Below are positions 6,202-13,876 of a stretch of 33,298 nt of DNA, one piece after another; the first letter of the stretch is position 1; the number at the start of each line of letters is the position of its first letter. The translations under genes and the position numbers were made by a program. Under the pieces are notes generated by a model. The model was not told the origin of the DNA. It was given only the letters and a program-made list of their open reading frames with translations, and did no database searches. This stretch comes from Clostridia bacterium (GTDB lineage: Bacteria > Bacillota > Clostridia > Oscillospirales > CAG-272), in assembly GCA_017938425.1 (NCBI GenBank), contig JAGBBQ010000022.1:1-33298 (forward strand), in the 5' to 3' direction.

Positions 6202-8490
6202 GTGGAACAGATCAAAGCGCTGGATATGAAGATCCGCGAAATGGCCGGCCGAATCCGCGAGCTGCGTGAGATCGTCGGCTGGAGCACCGCAGAGGTTGCC
6301 GCAAAGACGGGCGTGACCGAGGCGGAATACGTCGCGTGCGAAAGCGGGTTTTCGGATCTGAACTTTGCGTTCATTTACCGATGCGCTCTTGCCTTTGGCG
6401 TAGACGTCACGGATATCATCGAGGGTAAGAGCCCGACGCTGAAATCCTATACACTGACGAGGAGCGGAGAAGGGCAGAGGATCCAGAGGGCACACGGTAT
6501 GACCTATTACGCTCTCGCCTCCACCTTCCAGAACCGTATTGCGGAGCCTCTTCTCGTTACCAACCACTATGTTCCCGGCGCAGAGCACGCGGATATTGAC
6601 GTGACGGCGCACGAGGGGCAGGAATGCGATATCATCATCGACGGTCACCTCAAGGTGCAGATCGGAGATCACAAGGAGATCCTCGGCCCCGGTGACAGTA
6701 TTTATTACAACAGCTCCACCCCCCACGGTATGATCGCCGTCGGCGGTAAGGACTGTACCTTCTATGCCATCGTTCTGAACGGTTCGGGCGTAGAGAACGC
6801 CGAGGGAGCATACCAGCCCCCGATCCCCGCAAAGGCGGCGATCCGTGCCGACGATGGGGAGCGCGTTTATAAGCGCTTTATCGAAACCGAGGAGAATGAG
6901 ATGGGAACGCCCACGGCGATCCGCTTCCACGGGATCGAGAAATTCAACTTTGCTTACGATATCGTAGACGAGATCGCGAAGAAGGATCCCGACAAGCTCG
7001 CTCTCCTACATATTGATAATAAGAAGAATGAAAAACGCATCACCTTCCGTGAGATGAAGCAGATGTCCTGCCGCGCGGCGAACTACTTCACCTCGCTCGG
7101 TATTAAAAAGGGCGACCGCGTGATGCTCTGCCTCGGCCGCCATTATCAGTTCTGGCCCGCAATGCTCGCGCTGCATAAGATCGGCGCCATCGCCATTCCG
7201 GCGATGAACCAGCTGCTCGACCACGATTTTGAGTATCGCTTCCGTGCCGCAGGCATCAGCGCGATCCTCTGCACCTCCAAGGGTGATACCGCAAGGCAGG
7301 TGGAGCTCGCGGAGAAGAACAGTCCCACCCTGCGCCACCGCATCATCGTTGACGGCGCACGCGAGGGCTGGAGAAGCTTTGACGATGAGTGCCGCCTCTT
7401 CAGCACGCATTACGAGCGCACCGAGGAGAGCGCGGGCGGAGACGATACGATGCTGATGTTCTTCACCTCGGGAACGACCGGCTATCCCAAGATCGCGGAG
7501 CATACCTATAAGTACGCGCTCGGCCACTTCCATACCGCGAAGTATTGGCACAACGTAGAGCCCGGCGGCCTGCATTTCACCATCTCGGATACAGGCTGGG
7601 CGAAGGCGCTCTGGGGCAAGTTCTACGGCCAATGGATGTGCGAATGCGCAACTTTTGTTTACGATTTCGACCGTTTCCACGCATCGGACATCCTTCCGAT
7701 GTTCAAGAAATACAACATCACGACCTTCTGTGCGCCGCCCACGATGCTGCGTATGATGGTCAAGGAGGACCTCTCGCGCTACGACCTCTCCTCGGTCAAG
7801 CATATGACCACGGCGGGCGAGGCGCTGAACCCCGAGGTCTACCGCCAGTTTGAAAAGGCGACCGGGCTGCAGATCCTTGAGGGCTTCGGTCAGTCCGAGA
7901 GCACGATGCTGATCGGTAACCTTACGGGTGCGCCGCACAAGATCGGCTCTATGGGTAAGCCCGCACCGCTCTACGATATCGACGTTGTGGATGCGGACGG
8001 AAAGAGTGCCCCCGTCGGCGAGAGCGGCGAGATCGTTGTCCGCGTGGCGGACGGTGCGCCCTGCGGCCTCTTCAAGGGCTATTACGGCGATCCCGAAAAG
8101 ACCGCCGAGGTATGGCACGACGGCTATTATCATACGGGTGACGTTGCCTGGCGCGACGAGGACGGCTTCTATTGGTACGTCGGCCGCGTGGACGACGTGA
8201 TCAAGTCCTCGGGCTATCGCATCGGTCCGTTCGAGATCGAGAGCGTTATTATGGAGCTTCCGTACGTGCTTGAATGCGGCGTCAGCGCCGTGCCCGATGA
8301 GGTGCGCGGTCAGGTCGTAAAGGCAAGCATCGTCCTCGTGAAGGGAACCGAGGGCTCGGATGCACTGAAAAAGGAGATCCAGGACTACGTCAAGACGCAT
8401 ACCGCGCCGTATAAGTATCCGAGAATCGTGGAATTCAAGGATGCGCTTCCCAAGACGGCGAGCGGTAAGATCCAGAGAAATAAACTGTAA
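6202..8490 (+). CDS. XRE-cupin regulator fused to an AMP-forming acyl-CoA synthetase
   Basis: A single 762-aa frame with three parts. An XRE-type helix-turn-helix occupies about residues 8-70. A cupin sensor domain spans about 85-215, with HEGQECDIIIDG and PGDSIYYNSSTPHG. A full adenylating CoA ligase follows from about 240 to 762. The ligase has FFTSGTTGYPK near residue 422, GFGQSES, YHTGD, GRVDDVIKSSGYRIG near 661 and the C-terminal lysine motif KTASGKIQRNK. It should activate a carboxylate with ATP and CoA; operon context suggests branched-chain acids such as isobutyrate or 2-methylbutyrate (inference). The GTG at 6202 follows AAGGAGG by 11 nt; upstream frame codons lie in the T-box terminator. 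An internal SD and ATG at the domain junction could also give the ligase alone. Confidence 0.9.
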   Translation: MEQIKALDMKIREMAGRIRELREIVGWSTAEVAAKTGVTEAEYVACESGFSDLNFAFIYRCALAFGVDVTDIIEGKSPTLKSYTLTRSGEGQRIQRAHGMTYYALASTFQNRIAEPLLVTNHYVPGAEHADIDVTAHEGQECDIIIDGHLKVQIGDHKEILGPGDSIYYNSSTPHGMIAVGGKDCTFYAIVLNGSGVENAEGAYQPPIPAKAAIRADDGERVYKRFIETEENEMGTPTAIRFHGIEKFNFAYDIVDEIAKKDPDKLALLHIDNKKNEKRITFREMKQMSCRAANYFTSLGIKKGDRVMLCLGRHYQFWPAMLALHKIGAIAIPAMNQLLDHDFEYRFRAAGISAILCTSKGDTARQVELAEKNSPTLRHRIIVDGAREGWRSFDDECRLFSTHYERTEESAGGDDTMLMFFTSGTTGYPKIAEHTYKYALGHFHTAKYWHNVEPGGLHFTISDTGWAKALWGKFYGQWMCECATFVYDFDRFHASDILPMFKKYNITTFCAPPTMLRMMVKEDLSRYDLSSVKHMTTAGEALNPEVYRQFEKATGLQILEGFGQSESTMLIGNLTGAPHKIGSMGKPAPLYDIDVVDADGKSAPVGESGEIVVRVADGAPCGLFKGYYGDPEKTAEVWHDGYYHTGDVAWRDEDGFYWYVGRVDDVIKSSGYRIGPFEIESVIMELPYVLECGVSAVPDEVRGQVVKASIVLVKGTEGSDALKKEIQDYVKTHTAPYKYPRIVEFKDALPKTASGKIQRNKL
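6889..6903 (+). promoter_or_regulatory. Internal SD and in-frame ATG at the regulator/ligase junction
   Basis: GAGGAG (6889-6894), 6 nt, then ATG (6901-6903) in the frame of the fusion gene, codon 234. Initiation here would yield a 529-aa stand-alone acyl-CoA synthetase, the usual size of that family. It may be a remnant of two once-separate genes, or a working second start. Confidence 0.45.
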
Positions 8491-8499
8491 GGCAAAAAA

Positions 8500-9159
8500 A
8501 TGAACGGCAAACGCATAACGATTTTTTCAGGCCACTACGGCAGCGGAAAAACGAACGTCGCCCTGACCTACGCGCTCAGTGAGCGCGAGAAGGGAAAAAA
8601 GGTGGCGATCGCGGATATCGATATCGTCAATCCGTATTTCAGAACGAAGGACAGTGAGGCGCTCCTTGCCGAGCGCGGCATCCGTCTGATCTGCTCGGAG
8701 TACGCGAATACGAATATAGATATTCCCGCCCTGCCGCAAGACATATACGCGATCGTGGACGATAAAAGTCTGACCTGCATCCTCGACGTGGGAGGAGACG
8801 AGCGCGGCGCATTGGCGCTCGGACGCATCGCCCCCGCCATCCGTGAGGAGAACGACTACGATATGATCTTCGTTGCCAACCGCTACCGCCCCCTGACCGC
8901 CACGGTGGAGGGTGCGATGGAGGTGCTGCGCGAGATCGAGGCGGCCGCAGGCCTTCGCTTCACCGCGATCGTCAACAATTCCAACCTGGGTGCCGAGACC
9001 GCGGCAGAGGACGTGCTTTCCTCGCTCGCCTTCGGCGAGGCGCTTTCGGAGGCCGCAGGGCTTCCGCTGGTCGCCACCTCGGTTGCCGAGCCGTTGCAAG
9101 CGGCGCTCTCGGGGCGCGTTGCGGGGCTCTATCCCATCCGTTTACAAAAGCATCTATGA
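8500..9159 (+). CDS. P-loop ATPase of the MinD/ParA/CobQ class, function unknown
   Basis: A 219-aa protein with an N-terminal Walker A GHYGSGKT (residues 11-18), a switch-like DIDIVNPYFRTKD and an ILDVGGDERGA segment, which resembles the Walker B region of SIMIBI-class NTPases. No cysteine pair typical of Mrp/NBP35 Fe-S carriers is present, and no membrane segment is seen. It begins 9 bp after the fusion gene, after TAAGG, and ends 16 bp before the ferredoxin subunit gene, so it is surely part of the operon. A role in maturation or partner loading of the oxidoreductase is possible but only inferred from position. Confidence 0.85.
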   Translation: MNGKRITIFSGHYGSGKTNVALTYALSEREKGKKVAIADIDIVNPYFRTKDSEALLAERGIRLICSEYANTNIDIPALPQDIYAIVDDKSLTCILDVGGDERGALALGRIAPAIREENDYDMIFVANRYRPLTATVEGAMEVLREIEAAAGLRFTAIVNNSNLGAETAAEDVLSSLAFGEALSEAAGLPLVATSVAEPLQAALSGRVAGLYPIRLQKHL

Positions 9160-9175
9160 TAAAGGAGAATTTGAA

Positions 9176-9382
9176 ATGGCAAAGCTCACTTTTAAAACCG
9201 ACAAATGCAAGGGCTGCGGCCTTTGCGTAGACGCTTGCCCCAAGGGCGTGCTTGCCCTGGCAGAGGACAAGATCAACCAGAAGGGGCATCATCCCGTCGA
9301 GGCGGTCAACGAGGCGGCCTGCATCGGCTGTGCCTTCTGTGCAACTATGTGCCCCGATTGTATCATTAAGGTAGAAAGGTAA
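9176..9382 (+). CDS. 2-oxoacid:ferredoxin oxidoreductase, delta (2x[4Fe-4S]) subunit
   Basis: A 68-aa ferredoxin-like subunit with two CxxCxxCxxxCP clusters: C11, C14, C17, C21 and C49, C52, C55, C59. It carries electrons between the TPP site and ferredoxin. The ATG at 9176 follows AAAGGAG; longer frames in this phase overlap the previous gene and are not real. It is the first of four subunit genes in the order delta, alpha, beta, gamma, with the alpha gene 10 bp downstream. The small size matches VorD/KorD-type subunits. Confidence 0.93.
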   Translation: MAKLTFKTDKCKGCGLCVDACPKGVLALAEDKINQKGHHPVEAVNEAACIGCAFCATMCPDCIIKVER

Positions 9383-9392
9383 GGTAACTATC

Positions 9393-10445
9393 ATGGCAGA
9401 TAAAGTTTTAATGAAGGGTAACGAAGCCATTGCCGAGGCTGCGATCCTGGCAGGCTGCCGTCACTATTTCGGATATCCCATCACGCCTCAGACCGAGATC
9501 GCCGCGTATATGGCAAAGAGAATGCCGAAGATCGGCGGCACCTTCCTGCAGGCGGAGAGCGAGATCGCCGCGATCAATATGGTCTACGGCGTATCCGCGA
9601 CCGGTAAGCGTGTAATGACCTCCTCCTCCTCTCCCGGAATTTCCTTGAAGGGCGAGGGCATCTCCTATCTTGCGGGTGCGGATCTTCCCGCGCTCGTCGT
9701 AAACGTGCAGAGAGGCGGCCCCGGCCTCGGCGGCATCCAGCCCTCTCAGTCGGATTATTTCCAGGCGACCAAGGGCGGCGCGCACGGTGATTTCCATATG
9801 CTCGTTCTGGCGCCCGCCTCCGTGCAGGAGATGGCAGAGCTGACCGTGAAGGGCTTTGACCTTGCCGATAAGTACCGTATGACCGCGATGATCCTTGCGG
9901 ACGGTACGATGGGACAGATGATGGAGCCCGTGTCGCTTGACTTCGCCGCAGGCGAGCCCGTAGAGAAGCCCTGGGCTGTCACCGGCACGAAAATGGCACG
10001 TCCCCACAATATCGTGAACTCTCTTTTCCTGAAGCCCGAGGCGCTGGAGAAGACCAATTTTGAGCGCTTTGAGCGCTATGAGAGGATCAAAGAGACCGAG
10101 GTCATGTACGAGGAGTATATGATGGAGGATGCCGAGATCTGCGTGGTTGCCTTCGGTATCGCTTCCCGCGTATCCAAGAACGCGATCAACGAGGCGAGAG
10201 CACAGGGCATCAAGGTCGGTCTGATCCGTCCCATCACGCTCTGGCCCTTCCCCGAGAAGGCAATTGCCAAGGCGGCAGAGAAGTGCAAGAAGTTTATTTC
10301 CGTGGAGCTTTCCATGGGCCAGATGATCGAGGACGTTCGTCTTGCCGTGAACGGAAAAGCGCCCGTCACCCTTTGCAACCGTACCGGCGGTATGATCCCT
10401 GCGCCCGAGCAGGTGCTTGCCGCGATCACGGACGCTGCGAAATAA
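9393..10445 (+). CDS. vorB: 2-oxoisovalerate-type:ferredoxin oxidoreductase, alpha subunit (VorB-like)
   Basis: A 350-aa pyrimidine-binding/transketolase-like alpha subunit. It begins MADKVLMKGNEAIAEAAI and has GYPITPQTEI near residue 28, the conserved QAESEIAAINMVYGVSATGKR stretch in two parts, and SSSPGISLKGEG. The C-terminal half carries the transketolase C-like domain (VGLIRPITLWPFP). With the beta subunit it interconverts a 2-oxoacid plus CoA with acyl-CoA, CO2 and reduced ferredoxin. Sequence style and size fit the VorB/KorA family; branched-chain preference is inferred from the neighbouring branched-chain aminotransferase and the Ile/Val T-boxes. It could instead act on 2-oxoglutarate. 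Confidence 0.9.
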   Translation: MADKVLMKGNEAIAEAAILAGCRHYFGYPITPQTEIAAYMAKRMPKIGGTFLQAESEIAAINMVYGVSATGKRVMTSSSSPGISLKGEGISYLAGADLPALVVNVQRGGPGLGGIQPSQSDYFQATKGGAHGDFHMLVLAPASVQEMAELTVKGFDLADKYRMTAMILADGTMGQMMEPVSLDFAAGEPVEKPWAVTGTKMARPHNIVNSLFLKPEALEKTNFERFERYERIKETEVMYEEYMMEDAEICVVAFGIASRVSKNAINEARAQGIKVGLIRPITLWPFPEKAIAKAAEKCKKFISVELSMGQMIEDVRLAVNGKAPVTLCNRTGGMIPAPEQVLAAITDAAK

Positions 10446-10459
10446 GGAGGTAAGAGAAA

Positions 10460-11203
10460 ATGGTAGTATTTGATAAGCCCCACGCATTGACCGACGTACC
10501 GCTGCACTATTGCCCCGGCTGTACCCACGGTATCGTTCACCGTCTGGTAGCCGAGGTTATGGATGAGCTCGGTATCGAGGGCAGGACCATCGGCGTAGCG
10601 CCGGTCGGCTGCTCGGTCATGGCATACGATTATTTTAACTGCGATATGGTAGAGGCCGCGCACGGCAGAGCGCCCGCAGTCGCTACGGGTATCAAGCGCT
10701 CCGATCCCGATAACATCGTGTTCACCTATCAGGGTGACGGTGACCTTGCCTCCATCGGTATGGCAGAAACCGTTCACTCCGCCGCGAGAAACGAGAATAT
10801 CACGATCATCTTCATCAACAACGCGATCTACGGTATGACCGGCGGCCAGATGGCGCCGACCTCCTTGCCCGGACAGGTCACGCAGACCTCTCCCTACGGC
10901 AGAGATACCGCACAGTGCGGCTTCCCGATCAAGGTCTGCGAGATGCTCTCGCAGCTGGACGGACCCGAGTATCTTGAGCGCGTTGCCGTAAACAACGTAA
11001 AGAACGTAAAGAACGCGAAGAAGGCGATCAAGAAGGCCTTTGAGAACCAGGTAAACGGCAAGGGCTTCTCTCTGATCGAGGTCATTTCGAGCTGCCCCAC
11101 CAACTGGGGTATGACGCCGAAGCGCGCGCTGGAATGGATCGATGAAAAAATGATTCCTTATTACCCCCTCGGCGTATATAAGGACAGATCGGCAGGGAAG
11201 TGA
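10460..11203 (+). CDS. 2-oxoacid:ferredoxin oxidoreductase, beta (TPP-binding) subunit
   Basis: A 247-aa thiamine diphosphate-binding subunit. The N-terminal HYCPGCTHGIVHR and the metal/TPP motif GDGDLASIGMAETVHSAARN (about residues 93-112) followed by INNAIYGMTGGQ are diagnostic. Length is as usual for KorB/VorA-type beta subunits. The start ATG at 10460 follows AAGGAGG, 14 bp after the alpha gene. It forms the catalytic core with the alpha subunit. Confidence 0.93.
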   Translation: MVVFDKPHALTDVPLHYCPGCTHGIVHRLVAEVMDELGIEGRTIGVAPVGCSVMAYDYFNCDMVEAAHGRAPAVATGIKRSDPDNIVFTYQGDGDLASIGMAETVHSAARNENITIIFINNAIYGMTGGQMAPTSLPGQVTQTSPYGRDTAQCGFPIKVCEMLSQLDGPEYLERVAVNNVKNVKNAKKAIKKAFENQVNGKGFSLIEVISSCPTNWGMTPKRALEWIDEKMIPYYPLGVYKDRSAGK

Positions 11204-11214
11204 GGTAAGAAAGA

Positions 11215-11757
11215 ATGAGCACCGTACAGTATTTGTTTGCAGGCTTTGGCGGCCAGGGCATCCTCTTCTCGGGAAAGTTTCTGGCTTATAAGGGACTGAT
11301 GGACGGCAAGAACGTCAGCTGGCTCCCCTCCTACGGCCCCGAAATGCGCGGCGGCACGGCATCCTGCAGTGTCATCGTAAGCGATACACCCGTCGGCTCT
11401 CCCATCGTATCCCGCCCCGACGTTCTGATCGCAATGAACCTTCCCTCGCTCGATAAGTATGAGGATGCGGTCGTCCCCGGCGGCACGATCTACGTGGACT
11501 CCACGCTGATCGAAAGAAAGGTGAAGCGTACCGACGTCAAGGTCGTATACATTCCCGCCACCCGTCTCGCATCGGATAATAAGACCCCCACGCTTGCCAA
11601 TATGATCATTATGGGCAAGGTCCTCTCCGAGGAGGGGCAGTTTGCCGATGAGGCAGGCGTTGAGGCAGCGCTGAAGAAGGTCATCTCCGCGAAGCGCGCC
11701 GATATGCTCGAGGTCAATATGAACGTGATGCGCCTCGGTCACGAATACAAGGCATAA
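11215..11757 (+). CDS. 2-oxoacid:ferredoxin oxidoreductase, gamma subunit
   Basis: A 180-aa gamma (catalytic domain of 2-oxoacid oxidoreductase) subunit, with the characteristic [12 protein letters not shown] near residue 9 and [19 protein letters not shown] near 42. These are the CoA-binding side elements of the POR/KOR superfamily. It follows the beta gene by 11 bp and precedes the aminotransferase by 11 bp, completing the four-subunit enzyme. Confidence 0.92.
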   Translation: MSTVQYLFAGFGGQGILFSGKFLAYKGLMDGKNVSWLPSYGPEMRGGTASCSVIVSDTPVGSPIVSRPDVLIAMNLPSLDKYEDAVVPGGTIYVDSTLIERKVKRTDVKVVYIPATRLASDNKTPTLANMIIMGKVLSEEGQFADEAGVEAALKKVISAKRADMLEVNMNVMRLGHEYKA

Positions 11758-11768
11758 GGAGAAAGAAA

Positions 11769-12833
11769 ATGGATATCAAGATCGTAAGAAATGAAAATCC
11801 CAAGGTAAAGCCCGAGGCCTCCACCCTTGGCTTCGGCAAGTATTTTACCGACCATATGTTTATTATGGATTACACCGCAGGAGAGGGCTGGCACGATGCC
11901 AGGATCGTCCCCTTCGGTAAGTACGAGATCCATCCCGCATCCACCGCGCTGCACTACGGCTCGGAGATCTTTGAGGGCCTGAAGGCGTACAGAAAGGCAG
12001 ACGGCTCGGTACAGCTCTTCCGCCCGATGGAGAACATCCGCAGAATGAACCGCTCCGCAGAGCGCCTTTGCCTGCCCACGATCCCCGAGGATATGGCGCT
12101 TGAGATCCTCGAGACCTTCGTAGGCTTCGAGAAGGATTGGACCCCCTCGGCAGAGGGCACCTCTCTCTATATCCGTCCCTTTATGTTCGGAAACGATGAG
12201 ACTCTCGGCGTGCACGCCGTGCATCACGCAACCTTTATGATCATCCTCTCTCCCGTAGGCTCCTACTACGCGGAGGGCATCAATCCCGTCAAGATCATGA
12301 TCGAGGATACCGACGTCCGCGCCGTCAGAGGCGGTACGGGCGAGGCGAAGTGCGGCGGTAACTACGCCGCCTCCAACCGTGCGGGCGAGAAGGCTGCGCA
12401 GCAGGGCTATTCCCAGGTGCTGTGGCTGGACGGCGTGGAGCGCAAGTACATCGAGGAGGTCGGCGCAATGAACGTTATGTTCAAGATCGCGGGCGAGATC
12501 GTAACTCCCGCGCTCGTCGGCTCGATCCTTCCCGGTATCACGAGAAAATCCTGCCTTGAGCTGCTCCGCAAGGAGGGCTATAAGGTGAGCGAGCGCCTTC
12601 TTTCCATTGACGAGCTGCAGGCCGCCATGCAGAACGGAACGCTTGAGGAGGCTTGGGGCTGCGGCACTGCGGCGGTCATCTCTCCCATCGGCGAGCTTGC
12701 TTATAAGGGTAAGAAGTATACCGTTTGCGGCGGTAAGATCGGTGAGATAACGCAGCATCTCTACGACACCATTACCGGTATTCAGTGGGGCAAGCGAGAG
12801 GATACCTTCGGCTGGACCTATCCCCTTAAGTAA
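11769..12833 (+). CDS. ilvE: Branched-chain amino acid aminotransferase
   Basis: A PLP fold-type IV transaminase that interconverts Val, Ile and Leu with their 2-oxoacids using glutamate/2-oxoglutarate. The 354-aa length and the segments HYGSEIFEGLKAYR, GEAKCGGNYAASNRAG (PLP lysine K194) and YIEEVGAMNVMF identify the group II BCAT family. The ATG at 11769 follows AAGGAGA. It is the last gene of the T-box operon, directly before a terminator. Its place after a ketoacid oxidoreductase indicates that the 2-oxoacid product is aminated here; NADP-type GDH nearby could regenerate glutamate. Confidence 0.96.
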   Translation: MDIKIVRNENPKVKPEASTLGFGKYFTDHMFIMDYTAGEGWHDARIVPFGKYEIHPASTALHYGSEIFEGLKAYRKADGSVQLFRPMENIRRMNRSAERLCLPTIPEDMALEILETFVGFEKDWTPSAEGTSLYIRPFMFGNDETLGVHAVHHATFMIILSPVGSYYAEGINPVKIMIEDTDVRAVRGGTGEAKCGGNYAASNRAGEKAAQQGYSQVLWLDGVERKYIEEVGAMNVMFKIAGEIVTPALVGSILPGITRKSCLELLRKEGYKVSERLLSIDELQAAMQNGTLEEAWGCGTAAVISPIGELAYKGKKYTVCGGKIGEITQHLYDTITGIQWGKREDTFGWTYPLK

Positions 12834-12840
12834 TGATTTT

Positions 12841-12877
12841 TGCCCCTGGAGCGCCTCTGCGCTTCGGGGGCATTTTG
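12841..12877 (+). terminator. Terminator of the T-box operon
   Basis: TGCCCC and GAGCGC pair with GCGCTT and GGGGCA around loop CTCT, followed by TTTTGCTTTT. It sits 8 bp after the ilvE stop. Confidence 0.85.
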
Positions 12878-12885
12878 CTTTTAAA

Positions 12886-12926
12886 TTGTCGCGAACATCT
12901 TTTGTTTGCTAACAATTGTTTGCAAA
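12886..12926 (+). promoter_or_regulatory. Palindromic operator over a weak promoter of the amidohydrolase gene
   Basis: A 22-bp imperfect palindrome at 12905-12926, TTTGCTAACAATTGTTTGCAAA, is symmetric except at one position per arm; its core AACAATTGTT is perfect. A weak promoter, TTGTCG (12886-12891), 18 bp, TAACAA (12910-12915), would place the palindrome over the -10. This arrangement is typical of a repressor site; the regulator is unknown. Confidence 0.5.
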
Positions 12927-12948
12927 TTCGCACGAAAGTAGTGAACTT

Positions 12949-13755
12949 ATGATCAATAATAAGTATTTTGCCATAGACTGTCACTGTCATATTTATCCCG
13001 AAAAGATAGCGTCCAAGGCGGTCGGCGGAACGGATGCCTTCTATTCCTCTGTGTCGGTCGGCACGGGCACGCTTGACGATATGCTTGCCCACGCAGACAG
13101 GGCGGGGATCGATAAGGCGCTCGTGCAGTCGGTTGCCACAACGCCGCACCAGGTCGGAAGCATCAACCGCTTTATTGCCGACGAGGTTGCCCGTTATCCC
13201 GATCGGCTGATCGGCTTCGGCACGCTCCATCCCGCCTCCGAGGATATTATCGGGGATCTTGAAAATCTTTTGTCGCTCGGTCTGCGCGGTGTCAAGCTCC
13301 ATCCCGACATCCAAGACTTCAAGATCGACGATTACCGCGCGCTCTCCATCTATGAGGCCTGCGAGGAGCGCGGTGTGCCGATCCTCTTCCACGCGGGCGA
13401 CGGCCGCTATGACCGCTCGAACCCCAACCGTCTCGTGCCGGTGCTCCGCATCTACACGCGTCTGAAGGTCATCGCCGCGCATTTCGGCGGCTATTCGATC
13501 TGGGACGAGGCCGTCGAGGCGCTTGCAGGCCTGCCGAATCTCTACGTTGATTGCTCCTCCGCGATGCCGTTTCTCACCGATGAGAAGATAAAGGAATATA
13601 TCCGCCGCTACGGCGCGGACCGCGTTCTCTTCGGCACGGACTATCCGATGTGGGCGGCGGAAAGCGAGGTCGAGCGCCTCCTTTCGCTCGGCCTTTCCGA
13701 AGAGACCTACCGTAAGATCTTCTCCGAAAATGCGATCGCGCTTTTCGGCCTGTGA
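12949..13755 (+). CDS. Amidohydrolase-2 family metal-dependent hydrolase
   Basis: A 268-aa TIM-barrel hydrolase. The metal-binding DCHCHIYPE lies near residue 9, followed by GVKLHPDIQDF, FHAGDGRY and AAHFGGY, and the terminal aspartate motif VLFGTDYPMW, all in the order expected for the Amidohydro_2 family (amidohydrolases and decarboxylases such as ACMSD-like enzymes). The substrate cannot be told from sequence. I choose ATG 12949; a TTG at 12916 is also in frame but lies inside the palindrome, and the SD before 12949 is weak. It stands alone between the T-box operon and gdhA. Confidence 0.85.
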   Translation: MINNKYFAIDCHCHIYPEKIASKAVGGTDAFYSSVSVGTGTLDDMLAHADRAGIDKALVQSVATTPHQVGSINRFIADEVARYPDRLIGFGTLHPASEDIIGDLENLLSLGLRGVKLHPDIQDFKIDDYRALSIYEACEERGVPILFHAGDGRYDRSNPNRLVPVLRIYTRLKVIAAHFGGYSIWDEAVEALAGLPNLYVDCSSAMPFLTDEKIKEYIRRYGADRVLFGTDYPMWAAESEVERLLSLGLSEETYRKIFSENAIALFGL

Positions 13756-13791
13756 TTTCTTCATATTTTTTAAAAAACTTTTTCGCACCTA

Positions 13792-13828
13792 TTGATTTTT
13801 TTCTTCACATATGCTAAAATTATAGCAT
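13792..13828 (+). promoter_or_regulatory. gdhA promoter with inverted repeat over the -10
   Basis: TTGATT (13792-13797), 17 bp, TAAAAT (13815-13820). The inverted repeat ATGCTA (13811-13816) / TAGCAT (13823-13828) covers the -10, so a bound protein would block initiation. A small TGCCC/GGGCA hairpin (13841-13853) sits in the leader. Confidence 0.65.
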
Positions 13829-13876
13829 CTTTCAGAAATCTGCCCATAGGGCAATCCAAAAAGGAAGGTAGATACC

